This document shows, piece by piece, positions 16,265 to 27,631 of a DNA stretch of 64,000 nt. The stretch's first letter is position 1, and each line of letters opens with the position of its first letter. Below the pieces are notes generated by a model. The model did not search any database. It was not told where the DNA came from and saw only the letters and a list, made by a program, of their open reading frames with translations. Position numbers and translations under genes: made by a program. The stretch lies in NCBI GenBank assembly GCA_003833135.1, contig QZLH01000318.1:1-64000 (forward strand), given 5' to 3'. The stretch comes from Oehlia diaphana (Eukaryota; Glomeromycota; Glomeromycetes; Glomerales; Glomeraceae).

Positions 16265-17779
16265 ATGTCTTCATTTCAAGCGCCAGAGGAGGAAGAACTC
16301 CAAATTGAAAACAAATATCTTAAAGAAAAGAAAATTGGTGAAGGAACATACGCAAAAGTATATAGAGGTATGGAAGTTTATAACTGAGTTATGAAAAATT
16401 TTTCGTATGCTTATATATTCAGTATGTAGGCACTGAACGCGCAACTGGACGAACCGTTGCCATCAAAAAGATAAAACTCGTACAAACTGAAATTGGTTCA
16501 CAGGGCATCGAATTATCTGCTGTAAGGGAAGTTAAGTGCTTACGTGAGTTACGACACCCTAATGTGATTGAGGTGAGTTAAAAATTTAATTTTACTATGC
16601 AGAGATAACTTGACTGAATCTTTACTGCAAATTCTTTTTATAGTTAATTGATATTTATTCTCATAAATCAAATCTGAAACTTGTGTTGGAATATTTGGAT
16701 TCCGATTTGGAAATGATAATAAAAGACAAGAGCATCCTTTTTCAGGCTCCCGACATTAAAAGCTGGATGCTAATGACATTACGAGGATTGGATCATTGTC
16801 ATAGGAATTGGATCTTACATCGTGTAACTAAAACTTTTTCTCGGTTGTTCTCTTAACCTATTAAAATCACACGAGAATTAAAATAAATAATTTGTAGGAT
16901 ATGAAACCCAATAACTTGTTGGTAGGGAAGGATGGTCAACTAAAAATTGCGGATTTTGGCCTAGCTCGTGATTACGGAGATCCTCACGCTAAAAACATGT
17001 CCCCTCAAGTGGTTACACGGTATTGTACGCATTTTAATTTTCTCGTTATTAAGACAAGTTTTATAATGGTAAATAAATTTCTTCATTTAAAAAGATGGTA
17101 TCGAGCTCCTGAATTGTTTTTTATGCCGTCTCAGTACGGTTATGCGGTTGATATTTGGTCAGTTGGTTGTATATTTGCTGAATTGTTACTTAGAACACCT
17201 TATCTTGCTGGAGAAAGTGATCTTGCACAGCTCGAACTTATTTTTAAAGCTTTGGGAACTCCTACCGAGGAGGATTGGCCGGTATTTTATAATTACGCGT
17301 CTTAAATGAAAACTTTGTTTAGACATATTTTAATTTCTTAAAATTTTTCTCATAGGGTTTTTCTGAATTGGCTCGGGATATGAAATTTCAAAAATACTCT
17401 AGAACTCCGTTACAAGTTCATTTCAAGGCTGCAGGATCTGATGCAATAGATTTACTGGAAAAAATGTTAGCTTATGATCCCAATAAAAGAATTAATACAC
17501 GAGAGGTCTGTAAGGCTTTAATAGTTTTGTTTCATAAATATTATTATATATGTATAAGTGTATTTTTTATTATAGGCATTACTTCATTCTTACTTTCGTA
17601 AGCTTCCTAGACCTACACCGCCTGATCAATTACCAAAACAGCAAAAGATTCAAGAAAATGCGATCCAGCAGAACTCTAAACCATCTATACAAAATCGAGG
17701 TGAACTAACGGAACACAGAAATAAACGTAAAGCACAAGAAATAAGCAATAAAAGTGAAAAAAAGATTCATCGTTCTTAA
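16265..17779 (+). CDS. CDK7-like cyclin-dependent kinase (CAK/TFIIH; Kin28/Mcs6)
   Basis: Seven exons: 16265-16367, 16430-16572, 16644-16823, 16898-17019, 17095-17281, 17356-17505, 17576-17779, giving 362 aa. Kinase landmarks: glycine loop [15 protein letters not shown] lysine [11 protein letters not shown] helix (here [10 protein letters not shown] in place of PSTAIRE), catalytic loop HRDMKPNN split between exons 3 and 4, DFGLARDYG, activation segment ending [14 protein letters not shown], and [19 protein letters not shown]. The stretch [15 protein letters not shown] and [10 protein letters not shown] is specific for CDK7/Kin28 rather than cell-cycle CDKs. It phosphorylates the RNA polymerase II CTD Ser5/7 within TFIIH and, in many lineages, the T-loops of other CDKs. 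The activation loop keeps a serine (NMSPQVVTR). The C-terminal tail is basic (NKRKAQE). Confidence 0.95.
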
Positions 17780-18273
17780 TTAATTTCTTCTATTATGATT
17801 TAATAATTTATTACAAGACGAAAACGTTAGTAAGATAGCAGCAAAAAATCCCATAAATAGATTATTGAAATTACAATTTTATTTGATTCACTTTTATATA
17901 TTATAGAAAAAATCATTTGCAAAAAAAAAAAAACAAAATAATAATAATAATAATAAATAATTTTGATTATATTATTCTTTACACTTAATTATTTAGACAA
18001 TTATTTAAATTAAAATTTTTATAAATATTAAGTCTATTCTAGTTTTGCTACTATAGCTTGATACTCAAGTACTCTTTTTTTTGTTCAATTGCCCTAAAAA
18101 ATAATTGTTGAATTTCACGTGATAGCACCGTAATGTCTTGAATTAATATCTCCAGTAGAATTTTGTCGAGTTTCTGGGAACAAAGAATCTGTTTCGATGG
18201 GCATTATTATTTCTTCATCAGTACAACTGTTTACATCATTGTCGTGAACTTTTTTATTGGCTCTACCATATAG
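17780..18273. other. Convergent intergenic region, CDK7 / NIPA
   Basis: About 490 bp between two stop codons. AT-rich, with a short AAT/ATA microsatellite at about 17937-17960. Both 3' UTRs must lie here. No gene or repeat is recognised. Confidence 0.55.
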
Positions 18274-19365
18274 TCAATCGAGACTTTTTTCCTTAGCTTT
18301 CTTAATTTGTTTTACAATTTTCTCTTCAACATTGGAATGCAACAAAAGCAATGCACCCCTAACAATTGCTATGATCCCAAGGCAAAAACCAACAACAGAC
18401 CACCATGCCCCAACTTCTTCAAATACAATCATACCACTTAAAGCTACAAACGTTACATGTGATGCATAGAACATTGGCTGAAACTGCGTGACTCGATACT
18501 TATTTAATGCTAACTGTTTACAAGTTTCTTGGCCTATTATACCAATAATGAGTATAATTATTATTACTAAAAGAGAAAATATCAAAGCAAGTGTTGAGCC
18601 AGTTTCATTACCCAATTTTGGTTTAAAAGGAGCAAACACCCAGACTTTTAGTAGAAGTGCTAAAAATTTAGATGCTACTACAGTCAGTGATCCAAACCCT
18701 GCAGTCATGATTACATAGAGAACCAAGGATGAATTTCCCTTCCTGGCGCGTACCATTACAATTAAGATACATTGAATCACAAGTATTGTAAACAGCCACA
18801 GAATTACATGTAATCGAGCCATATATGCGAACAATTTTGAGGTTGTTGTTAAACGGTTTTCGATATTACTTTCCGAAGTTGTTGCAGAAAATAGAATCGT
18901 TGTAAGTACACCAGAAAGAATCCATATATAACCTTTGGTTTGACGAAAGCTGATTAGTTCATCTAACAAAAACTTTGCAAGTATAGCATTCACAACCACT
19001 CCCAGAATTCCAAGAGGAGTAACAACCGACGCGGGCATAAGAGAAAGAGCAACCCAATTTCCGCATAGCTCGCCTAGATAAACTAAAGAAATTCCCATAA
19101 ACCATGTTCGATCTTTGAACCTTGAATAAGATCCAGGAGCAGTGGGCGAAGCAGTTGGTAGAAGTGGCTGAGAACGATTTGATAATAAAAATTTGGTATC
19201 AGAGTTGTTTGTATCTTGATCTTCTTGATCTTGCCTAAGACGTGATGTAGATAGCGCCGCACCACGCGTTAGTGCATACTTTTGTAGACAATTGCCTAAG
19301 CCGATAATTGAATTACCCGCTAAAGCAGCGATAAGTCCCCAGAAAAATGACGACATAATAACCAT
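18274..19365 (-). CDS. NIPA-like magnesium transporter (Mg_trans_NIPA)
   Basis: Single exon, 363 aa. It starts with the family's first helix (WGLIAALAGNSIIGLGNCLQ then KYAL). A charged insert (about residues 40-85, DQEDQDTN) precedes WFMGISLVYLGELCGNWVA, MPASVVTPLGILGVVVNA and LAKFLLDE, all conserved NIPA motifs. About nine membrane helices can be drawn, ending with VGFCLGIIAIVRGALLLL and a basic tail. The family carries Mg2+ and related divalent cations in plasma and endosomal membranes. Two possible ATGs exist three codons apart. The second (MSSFFWG) fits the family better. It is one of the few intronless genes here. Confidence 0.9.
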   Translation of the reverse strand: MVIMSSFFWGLIAALAGNSIIGLGNCLQKYALTRGAALSTSRLRQDQEDQDTNNSDTKFLLSNRSQPLLPTASPTAPGSYSRFKDRTWFMGISLVYLGELCGNWVALSLMPASVVTPLGILGVVVNAILAKFLLDELISFRQTKGYIWILSGVLTTILFSATTSESNIENRLTTTSKLFAYMARLHVILWLFTILVIQCILIVMVRARKGNSSLVLYVIMTAGFGSLTVVASKFLALLLKVWVFAPFKPKLGNETGSTLALIFSLLVIIIILIIGIIGQETCKQLALNKYRVTQFQPMFYASHVTFVALSGMIVFEEVGAWWSVVGFCLGIIAIVRGALLLLHSNVEEKIVKQIKKAKEKSLD

Positions 19366-19775
19366 CCGCGGTCTACGCGGTGGTGTTTAAGTATATTGCA
19401 CGAAAAAAAAGAAAAATAAAAAATTAAAAGGAAATCGTAGTTTAACAATTGTTAATTTCCATTCTTATATAATTATAACCTCTATTTATTTTTTAATCAA
19501 AGTTGTATAACAAATAATTTGTCCTATTTCCTGGAGTAAGTATGTGACACGAGTTTCAACGTGAAACTATTAATTTTGGATCATCAATGCTTTTTTATCT
19601 ATTGTTAATCGTTCAATACAGCTATACTGATATAATCATAATGGTATTCAAAAATTAGTGACTTTGTATGTGATAAAATCGAAAAAATTTTTAACCGGTG
19701 ACAAATGAAAGTATCCAAATTTGGCAAAGTATTTAAAACAAAGTTTAAATTTTATTCCGAAGGAAAAGCTTCGAA
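19366..19775. promoter_or_regulatory. Divergent promoter, NIPA / TRS120
   Basis: 410 bp between the start codons. The element TTAACCGGTGACAAAT lies at 19691-19706, 69 bp before the TRS120 ATG. It is identical and in the same orientation as the copy 47 bp before the POLD4 ATG. A second GGTG-rich patch (CGCGGTGGTG) lies just upstream of the NIPA start. Confidence 0.5.
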
Positions 19776-22700
19776 ATGGATCCTCTTCTTTTCACTGCTC
19801 CTGCTCGCATCAGAGTCTTGCTTGTCCCAGTACATCCAATTAAAGCTCCAACCTTTCACAGACATGTTCAATTGGTAAAAAATTTTAATGTTGTGAGACT
19901 TGGAGACGTTACTCCAGATATGCGAGGTGTTCAATGTAAGTAATAATTTTTGTTCGATTTATCGAAATTTTATAATGATAAACATTTAAGAAGATACTAG
20001 AAAAGAGTTTAATTATTGATGTGAGATCGAATTAAAAAGGAAAATGGATTAAGAGCATAGGAAGCAATTCTTGTTCAGATACAAAATTGTAATATTTCAT
20101 TGATGTATATTGTGCCAAATCAAATATAAGCAGCCATGTTCAGTTCACAGCTCTTTCATGAAGGTCAGTTACATTTTAACTTTGTAACTTCTTACGAGCC
20201 GGAGCATGCATATCTTGAAGAATTCCAGATGCATCGTAGGATTTTTGGGGTATGTATCATATATATTTATAGTCCATAAAATTTTTAAATTGATGTTTGC
20301 ATTAATTTATTTCTGGTATCTATAGGTTATTGGTATAATGGATTGTTGTGAATGGTCAGATTTGAAGGAAGGGTACAATAAGTTTAGTGAAATAATTAAA
20401 AATGTAAGATTATATTTTGAAGTAGTTTACCATTATTGTGATATATTATTTAAATAATTTTTTTATTAAGTATCGCACTGCTGTTGCCCACCGGTGTTTT
20501 GCATTTGATCCCTCAGAAGATCAACCTGATGATACCAAAGGATTGATTATGATTCCAAATGTTGGAGAAATGAATTTTTATATGAGCACCATGATTTCAG
20601 ATTTTGCAAATAATATTCTTACTGAATTTGGCAACTTAGTATGTCTTTTGATTTACATATTGTATCTATTAGATATTTCTGTCATTTAATAAATTTCTTA
20701 TAAATAATTTAGGCAACCGATATTGAAAAAAGACAAATTATTCATTCACCAAAAATACCAACACCAAATTCTCCTCAACTTCAAAATGGATCTAACTATC
20801 AGCAATCAAATGGACGTTATTCTGCACCCCTCCAATCATTTTCGTCCCCTGAGTTAAAGTCATCTCAAGCATTTTCACTTACACCTCCTGTTCAAGCTAT
20901 GACCACTGCTGGTGTTGGTGGTGCTGCAGCAGGCGTTGCACCTAAAGAAAGTTATCATAGTAGATCATTTTCATCATCAACTTTAGTTAATATTGCTGCC
21001 CAAGCTGCTAATGTTCCAACTGACATGAGATTGAAAAAGAGGGCTCCCGGACGAATTCTTAAATTAATTGCAGATTTATATCTAATGGCTGGAATACTAC
21101 CGAATGCTTTACAAAAGTAAGTAAAGGTAACCTGTTGATACTCTTATTATATAATATATTTTAATTAATATCTTTTTAGTTATATGCTCGCTATTGAAGC
21201 CACAAAAGCGAATAGCGATTATTTATGGCATGGATCAGCTTTAGAAGGATTATGTGTTGTATTACTTCTCGCAGCCTATCTTCATGCAGAAATTGGGGTG
21301 AGAAATTTAAACTATCACGCTTACTATTGACCAATTATTTATTTACTTTATGATTATTTTTTATAATAGCCTCCTATCATTCAATCTCAACCCCTTGCTT
21401 CACCAACTGCAACTGATCAACCACCTTCATCTCCAGAATCACCCAAAGTTCTCTGGATAGAAACAACTGAAAAATATGTCCAAGTTCTTACATTATATGC
21501 CAAAACTTCGAGTTCTTCAAATGATCAAGTTCCTCCCTTAATTTATACCGAAGCTTGTTTGAAAGTTGCAAAATTGTTAGCATGTATTTGGGTAGCGGGT
21601 GGATGGGGTGATGATGCGCTAAAATTAATTGTTCATGGTGGAACTCCTGAAAAAGGATTAAATGAAAAATGGGGATTAAGCTCCGTATGTGGAGTTTCAA
21701 AAATTGAAGTAACTCAATGGGCAATGAAGGGATACGGATCTTATGTAGAAGATATGAGTATTACTGAACAGGTATTATTAGATAAATACTTTTTCTAATA
21801 CTTTTAAGTCATATAAATTAACTTGAATATATTTTTAGATTCATATAACAACTACTTTATCTACCATCTTTTCAATCATTAACTTTCGTCGAAAACATGC
21901 ATTTTTCCTTCGGCAAACAGCTTTGTTAATTTTACCACTTATTGCTAAACCGCGTAATTCATCACCACAAACTAATAAACCACCAACTGGAAGCGAAAGT
22001 GGTTTATTAACTTGCTTGAAAAAAGTTACGGAGACTTATGGAATAGGAGGTAAACATATTTAAAATTACATTGAACGGAGGTGAGAATTTTACGTTAATC
22101 AATGTTACTTAAATCTAGATGATGTCGACCAAACAGATTATTCTGTGATGGCTGAGGATGCACGGCCACTTACTTTTGGATGGCCTGATATTCAAATTGA
22201 TGTGTTAAAGGATGCCTTAACAATTTCTGATTCTCTTCCAGGTATGTAATATCAAATTTCTCCCAAATTCTAATTTCCAGAATTTATCTAATAAATTATT
22301 GTTTAAAAAGATTATCCCTCTATGGTAAAATATACAACAAGGCTCTTGCGTAAACTATTCATGTATTTACACAGAGACGAACAAATTCGTTTATCTGCAT
22401 CAATTCCACGTATTGTTAGTGCAGGTAAAAAACAAGGGTTGGATATGGAATTTAAATACTGGGGTTTGAATGTCGTCAAAGGAATTCAAGTATGTCGGTA
22501 TGTAATAAAGAAGATGAATTTTCATTTACATAACTAAAATAATTAAAATAATTTATAAATAAAATTAGTCCTACTTCAAGAAGAATACCTTATCCACATG
22601 CTGGTAAGAAGTTGTCCTTAAAGAACGAAGAAAAGAAAGAAGGTGTCAGTCCTTTTATTTATCAGTCTTTCAATAAAAAGAAAGCAGATAATACTCAGGT

Positions 22701-25402
22701 ACGAATATTGAAGCTATATCATTATTTTATGATTTATGTATACTTTCATTAAATAAATAAATGTATTTATTGTAGATACATTTAGTAGCGAATGAAACTT
22801 CATATTTTTTGGTTACTTTAGCAAATCCTTTTGCGTTTGATTTGGATATTCAAAGTATATCAATAAGGTAAGCATTTCTCTTTAATATTATACAATGAAA
22901 AATAGATATACACTCATAAAATTCTTTATTTATTAATATAGCACCGATGGCGTAGCTTTTACACCAAATACAATGTCAATCACCATATTAGCTAATACAT
23001 CTATAACATTAAGGCTTCTTGGGACTCCAACTGAACCCGGAGAGTTGATTGTCAGAGGATGTAAAATAAAAGTTCATGGTTGTTTAGAACAAGAATTTTG
23101 TGTATATTTACCACCAAATGATGAAGAGATTAAAAGGAAAGAGAAAGAAGAAGAATACAGTAAAAGAATAAAGAAATGGTATGTGTTAGACCATTGCCAT
23201 TAAATATTTTACAATTTAATTATTTAATTCATTCTATTTTTTTTCATAGTGGCTTGGCCGTGCTAGATAATTTAAGTCACACAACTAACAATCAAAAAGG
23301 TTTGTTTTAATATATGCTTTACAATTTATATTATTAGTGCATAAAATGTATTGAAATTTATCCATCTTATTTTATTTTTTTAGATAATGCTCAATCTAAT
23401 GAACATGAGAATTCACAATCACCTACTAAAAAAACTTTTGTTCCAGGGTTTTTAAAAGTTTCTGTCATTTCTGAACAACCCTTAATAAAAATTAAATCCA
23501 CTTCATTGATGCATGGAGCAATAATGCTTTTTGAGGGAGAACAGTGAGTATATATGATGATTTTTCTAATTTAGTTTATCTTAATAACAAATTAATAATA
23601 ATAATTTTTACCACGTTTTAGAGCTGAAATGACAATAAAACTTGAAAATGTTGGTAAAATTCCAGTTGATTTCTTAAGCTTATCGTTTAGTGACTCAACT
23701 ATTGCCAATACACAAGCATTATTAAATTCATCAGATATGCCAGCAGAAGAGGCATATGAAATGGAATTATATGCACATAGACAGTCTGTATTTTCTTGGA
23801 ACCAGAAAGATAATGTCAAAATTTTACCAGGGAGTGAGTGGATTGTTAATATCAATGTATTTGGAAAGAGAGGATGGTAAGTTAATTAAGCATTAATCTT
23901 GGTTTTAATTATATTAAATTGACTTAATTGTTTTTAAATTTTTTTTCTTAAAGTGTAAACGGAACTATACAAATAGATTATGGATATCTTAATCGACCAA
24001 ATACATCAGATGATGAACCATTTTATACAAGACAAGTACATTATCCAGTATTATTAACAATTCATCAAAATTTAGAAACAATTTCAATGGATATACTTAA
24101 TTTTAAACCGTTATGTGAAGGAGAAAACGATGGAGTAGTTAATAGTTGTTCTGATAATAATAAGTTAATTGAAGATTTACTTAAAGTTATGAAATGGAAC
24201 AATAAAGGTACAAAGGAAGATTTCATGGAGAAAATGGAAAATGATTATTGTTTATTAACATTTGATATAAGAAATGTTTGGCATGTTGGATTTGATGTTA
24301 CTATTGAAGCTGATGAAGGTAAGGATTCAGAAAAAAATTTTCTGAATTTTATTGTAGACCTTTTTTAAAATTATTTATTTTATTAGGAGAAGAAATTGAC
24401 CCTTTATCCATTACTACAACGATTCAACCTACTTCAACTGCACGGTAATATATATATTGTTAATAAATTTTATTTTCAATTTAACTAAATATAATAATGA
24501 TATTAAATTTAGAATCATATTACCGATTAAAAGAATTTCGCTTTCGGAAAAGGAATATACGCAGCCAATTCCTTCACTATCAGAAAAACAATTTGTTGTT
24601 TCCAAGGGACCCAAAGGAACTGTAGAACAAGAAAGATTAGCTTTGGCATTATTTTGGTATAGAGAAAAATTATTACAGAAAATAAAAGCAATATGGGAAT
24701 CTGTATCCTTTTTACTTATTCTATCAAGCATTGTATAAAAATTTTTTAATATTATTATTTTTAACTAATCAAATTATTTTTAATAGCAATTAACAAATCA
24801 AAAAGGAGTGGTTGACATTAGATCATTAAGGTTAAATAAATCAATGTTAAATGTATTGAAAATTAATGAAATATCATTTGGTATTGATATTGAAGATGGA
24901 TCTAAAGTAACCAAACTATCTTGTAATCAATTTAAATGTCCCGTTAATGAATTTGTTAAGATGAAATTTATTATATATAATCATCAAGGTATATATATTT
25001 TGGAAATATAGATGTTAAGGAGAATTTTTATTAACTTGCTTTTTTTTATATTATTAATAGAGAAACCAAGTAAGTTATGTATACGAATTCAGCCTGTACA
25101 AAGTTATAGTGACGGTATAATGGAATGGGATTTATCTAAAAGAATGGTTTGGAATGGATTATTACAAACTCCTTTACCAAAAGTATGTTTAAAATTTTTA
25201 TCAAAGAATTACATAAAATATTTTATTTATTAATCAATTTTAATTTAAATAGATTGAACCAAAATCTTCAGTAACATATACATTACCAATATGTTTCTTT
25301 TCAAGAGGAGATTTTAAATTCTTATATCACTGTGAGGATGTTAATTCAAGAATAATGTATTTTGATACACAGCCGTTAGTTGTTGAAGTTGTTGATAATT
25401 AG
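19776..25402 (+). CDS. TRAPPII subunit Trs120/TRAPPC9 (HypA family)
   Basis: Twenty-two exons: 19776-19935, 20134-20249, 20326-20403, 20471-20638, 20713-21116, 21180-21297, 21370-21771, 21839-22049, 22119-22241, 22311-22497, 22569-22698, 22776-22867, 22942-23178, 23250-23299, 23384-23543, 23622-23876, 23954-24318, 24387-24444, 24513-24702, 24787-24988, 25061-25182, 25253-25402. They close to 1325 aa, close to yeast Trs120. Diagnostic pieces: N-terminal FTAPARIRVLLVPV, EYEPEHAYLEE-like region, KKRAPGRILKLIADLYLMAG with WHGSALEGL, ARPLTFGWPDIQIDVL, and C-terminal beta-sandwich (ASH-like) repeats such as NPFAFDLDIQSISI. TRAPPII is the Rab11/Ypt31 exchange factor at the late Golgi. Exon-intron density is the highest in the window. 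Intron 19 (24703-24786) has a U12-like donor. Confidence 0.94.
24703..24786 (+). other. Candidate U12-type GT-AG intron in TRS120 (intron 19)
   Basis: The donor reads GTATCCTTTT, a full match to the minor-spliceosome 5' consensus RTATCCTTT. A TTTTTAAC, two mismatches from the U12 branch consensus TTCCTTAAC, ends at 24765, about 21 nt before the AG. That is somewhat long for U12 introns. Splicing joins GAATCT to CAATTA in phase 0 and keeps the protein frame. Confidence 0.55.
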
Positions 25403-25625
25403 TATGGTTGTAGAATATGTTATATTTTTTAATTAATTTTTATAATAAATTAAGGTAGTATACACACATATTTTATTTTAGAAAATTTATAAAAATTAAT
25501 AGTAAATGACTTGTAATTTTTATATTTGTAATTATTATACCTAATTACTGAATTAAAATATAACACCTTTTACTTAATTTTATTTGGCTTTAATTATAAG
25601 TATTAGTTATTTACTAATCTAGTAG

Positions 25626-26160
25626 TATATAAATGGGTCATTATCTAAACAACCATCAGTACTATAAATAGCAAGTTTATACAATTTAAAACCATCATAA
25701 TGTAATTGTGTAAAGTTAAAAAAAGTATTGAGTAATTCATCCAAACTATTTAACCTAAAGTAAAAAAACAAGTTTATTTTTAGCTTTGCAAAAAGCACAA
25801 TTGATTTTCTAATCTCAAGACTTTCTTTTGTTCATTTAGAAGAGTCTCCAGTTCATTATGTTGAAATTTATCTTTTAAAACAATTTTGTATATGCTTAAT
25901 TGTCCATTTAAGTTTTTTGATCTTACTTTCAAAATTAAGATCATTATTAGTATTATCATCAAATATTATATTAAAGAATTCATAAAATTGACCATTTTCT
26001 TTCATCTTTTCAGCATTTTTCTTCAAATCTCTTATTTGTTATTCTTTCTTTTGATATTTTTTTTTAAAACTTTTTGATTTTAATATCCTTTTCTTTAATA
26101 ATTGCCTCAAAATATTTTAGCTGTTCATCATCAAAATAATTTTGCTCTTTGATTATTATA
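25626..26160 (-). pseudogene. Decayed coiled-coil protein gene, unknown family
   Basis: On the minus strand the reading passes through protein-like segments in shifting frames: YFDDEQLKYFEAIIKEKDIK (about 26140-26080), KENGQFYEFFNIIFDDN (about 26010), KFQHNELETLLNEQKKVL (about 25870) and, after an AG acceptor, SLDELLNTFFNFTQLHYDGF to a TAG at 25626. At least one frameshift lies around 25885 and stops lie between the segments. The heptad-like charged sequence suggests a coiled coil. I do not recognise the family. It could be a degraded duplicate of a gene elsewhere. Confidence 0.4.
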
Positions 26161-26581
26161 TTTTTATTTATGCAAACTATTTATGAAGGAAAATACATAG
26201 CTGATTTCTCCTCTAGAATTTGCAGACTTTTAATCATAAAAATTAATTCAATTTACAAATGATTATTAGAACATAACATGATACAAATAACAAAATACAA
26301 ATATACAACATATATAATGTAGAACTTCAAAATCAATATTTACATTTTTTCATAAAAGAAGTAAATATGTTAAAGAAAGTAAGAAGTATATTAATGATAA
26401 ATATGTGATGATATTAAATTTTGTGTTGAAATGTATATGCTTCACTAAACCACTTATATAATTCAAAAAAAGAAATAATATTTTCATTTTACAAGTTGGA
26501 GAATTTTTTTAGGCAGTTACCAAAGACTTATCATTAGAGAGAGCACCTATTTTTCTTATAATAATTATAATTTTATTATTA

Positions 26582-26855
26582 AGGCTGTTCCAAATTAATA
26601 ATTAGTTTAACATCCTTTCCAGCCAAAAATTTTGAGGGAGGAGGGGATAATTTAAACAAATATGAAAATTAAACATATTAAAAATTTTGGAAATTTACAG
26701 TAAAATCGGAAATTCCTGGTAATTTCAAATTTAGTAAAAGAGGGGATGTTTTAAGCATATTTAAACATATCAAACATATATGTTTAAATCAACCTTGAAT
26801 TTTTCAAAAATAGAAGGGAGGAGGACATTAAACTAAAGACTAAATTGGAATGGTC
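26582..26855. mobile_element. Small TIR element (MITE), possibly Tc1/mariner-type
   Basis: The left end (AGGCTGTTCCAAATTAAT) and the reverse complement of the right end (GACCATTCCAATTTAG) align over about 33 bp with roughly nine differences, and both sides abut TA. The interior repeats the pattern of AAACATAT and GGGAGGAGG boxes in both orientations, so the whole element is partly palindromic. There is no coding capacity. The TA flank suggests Tc1/mariner but is weak evidence in AT-rich DNA. Confidence 0.45.
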
Positions 26856-27631
26856 TAAGCTAAAATCATTTAACTACTTTTTTAATATAAAAAATTTACA
26901 TATATGTATAATATATTGAAGATAAAAATTTTAAGTTAAATATAATCATTATATTTATATTTATTAATTTAAATAAAAATTTAATTATTTCTGAGATATA
27001 CTAATAATATTTTAGAAAAATACTTATTAATATATTTTTCAAGTAATTTTATTATAAAATTTAATAAAATATAAGATATAATATTGCATAAGTTTATAAA
27101 ATAGTAATATTTATGATTATTAGTTTTATATGAATGTAAATACTAAGCTTTATTACATTAAAAGGATTCAAATGATAATAATTTTATATTTATGGGATTA
27201 ATATTTGGTATATAATTACATTTTAAATTTTTTTTAATATCTTTTGTTCTGATAATTGAATTTCATAATTTTTAGCTTATTCCATTAAGCTGATTCAAAT
27301 GATAATCAAATTTATGCAATAAATGGCTTAATAATTCTGAAGCAATTGAAGTATAGAAATTATTTTATTGTACATTATCAATACAAAAACTATATCTCTT
27401 TTATATCACATGATCTGCATAATTTTGGCAACAGATAATTTTGGCCACCCTCTGTATATAGAACTTCAAATTCTCATACTATAAAGATGGAATTATCAAT
27501 TTGATAACCAGGAAATTAAAATAAATAATAATGATGAAAAAAAAGAGAAAAATGGTATATTCAATTTTAAATATTTATTAATCCTCATTTAAAACTAAAA
27601 AAATTTATCTTGCCAACAAGTTATTTATTGT

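Larger units (their letters stand above)
25403..27631. other. Intergenic debris between TRS120 and proteasome beta1
   Basis: 2.2 kb of AT-rich DNA holding a decayed coding stretch on the minus strand (25626-26160), a small TIR element (26582-26855) and a possible Tc1/mariner-like end (to about 27462). Imperfect direct repeats containing GATTCAAATGATAAT occur near 27166 and 27294. No intact gene was found. Confidence 0.6.
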
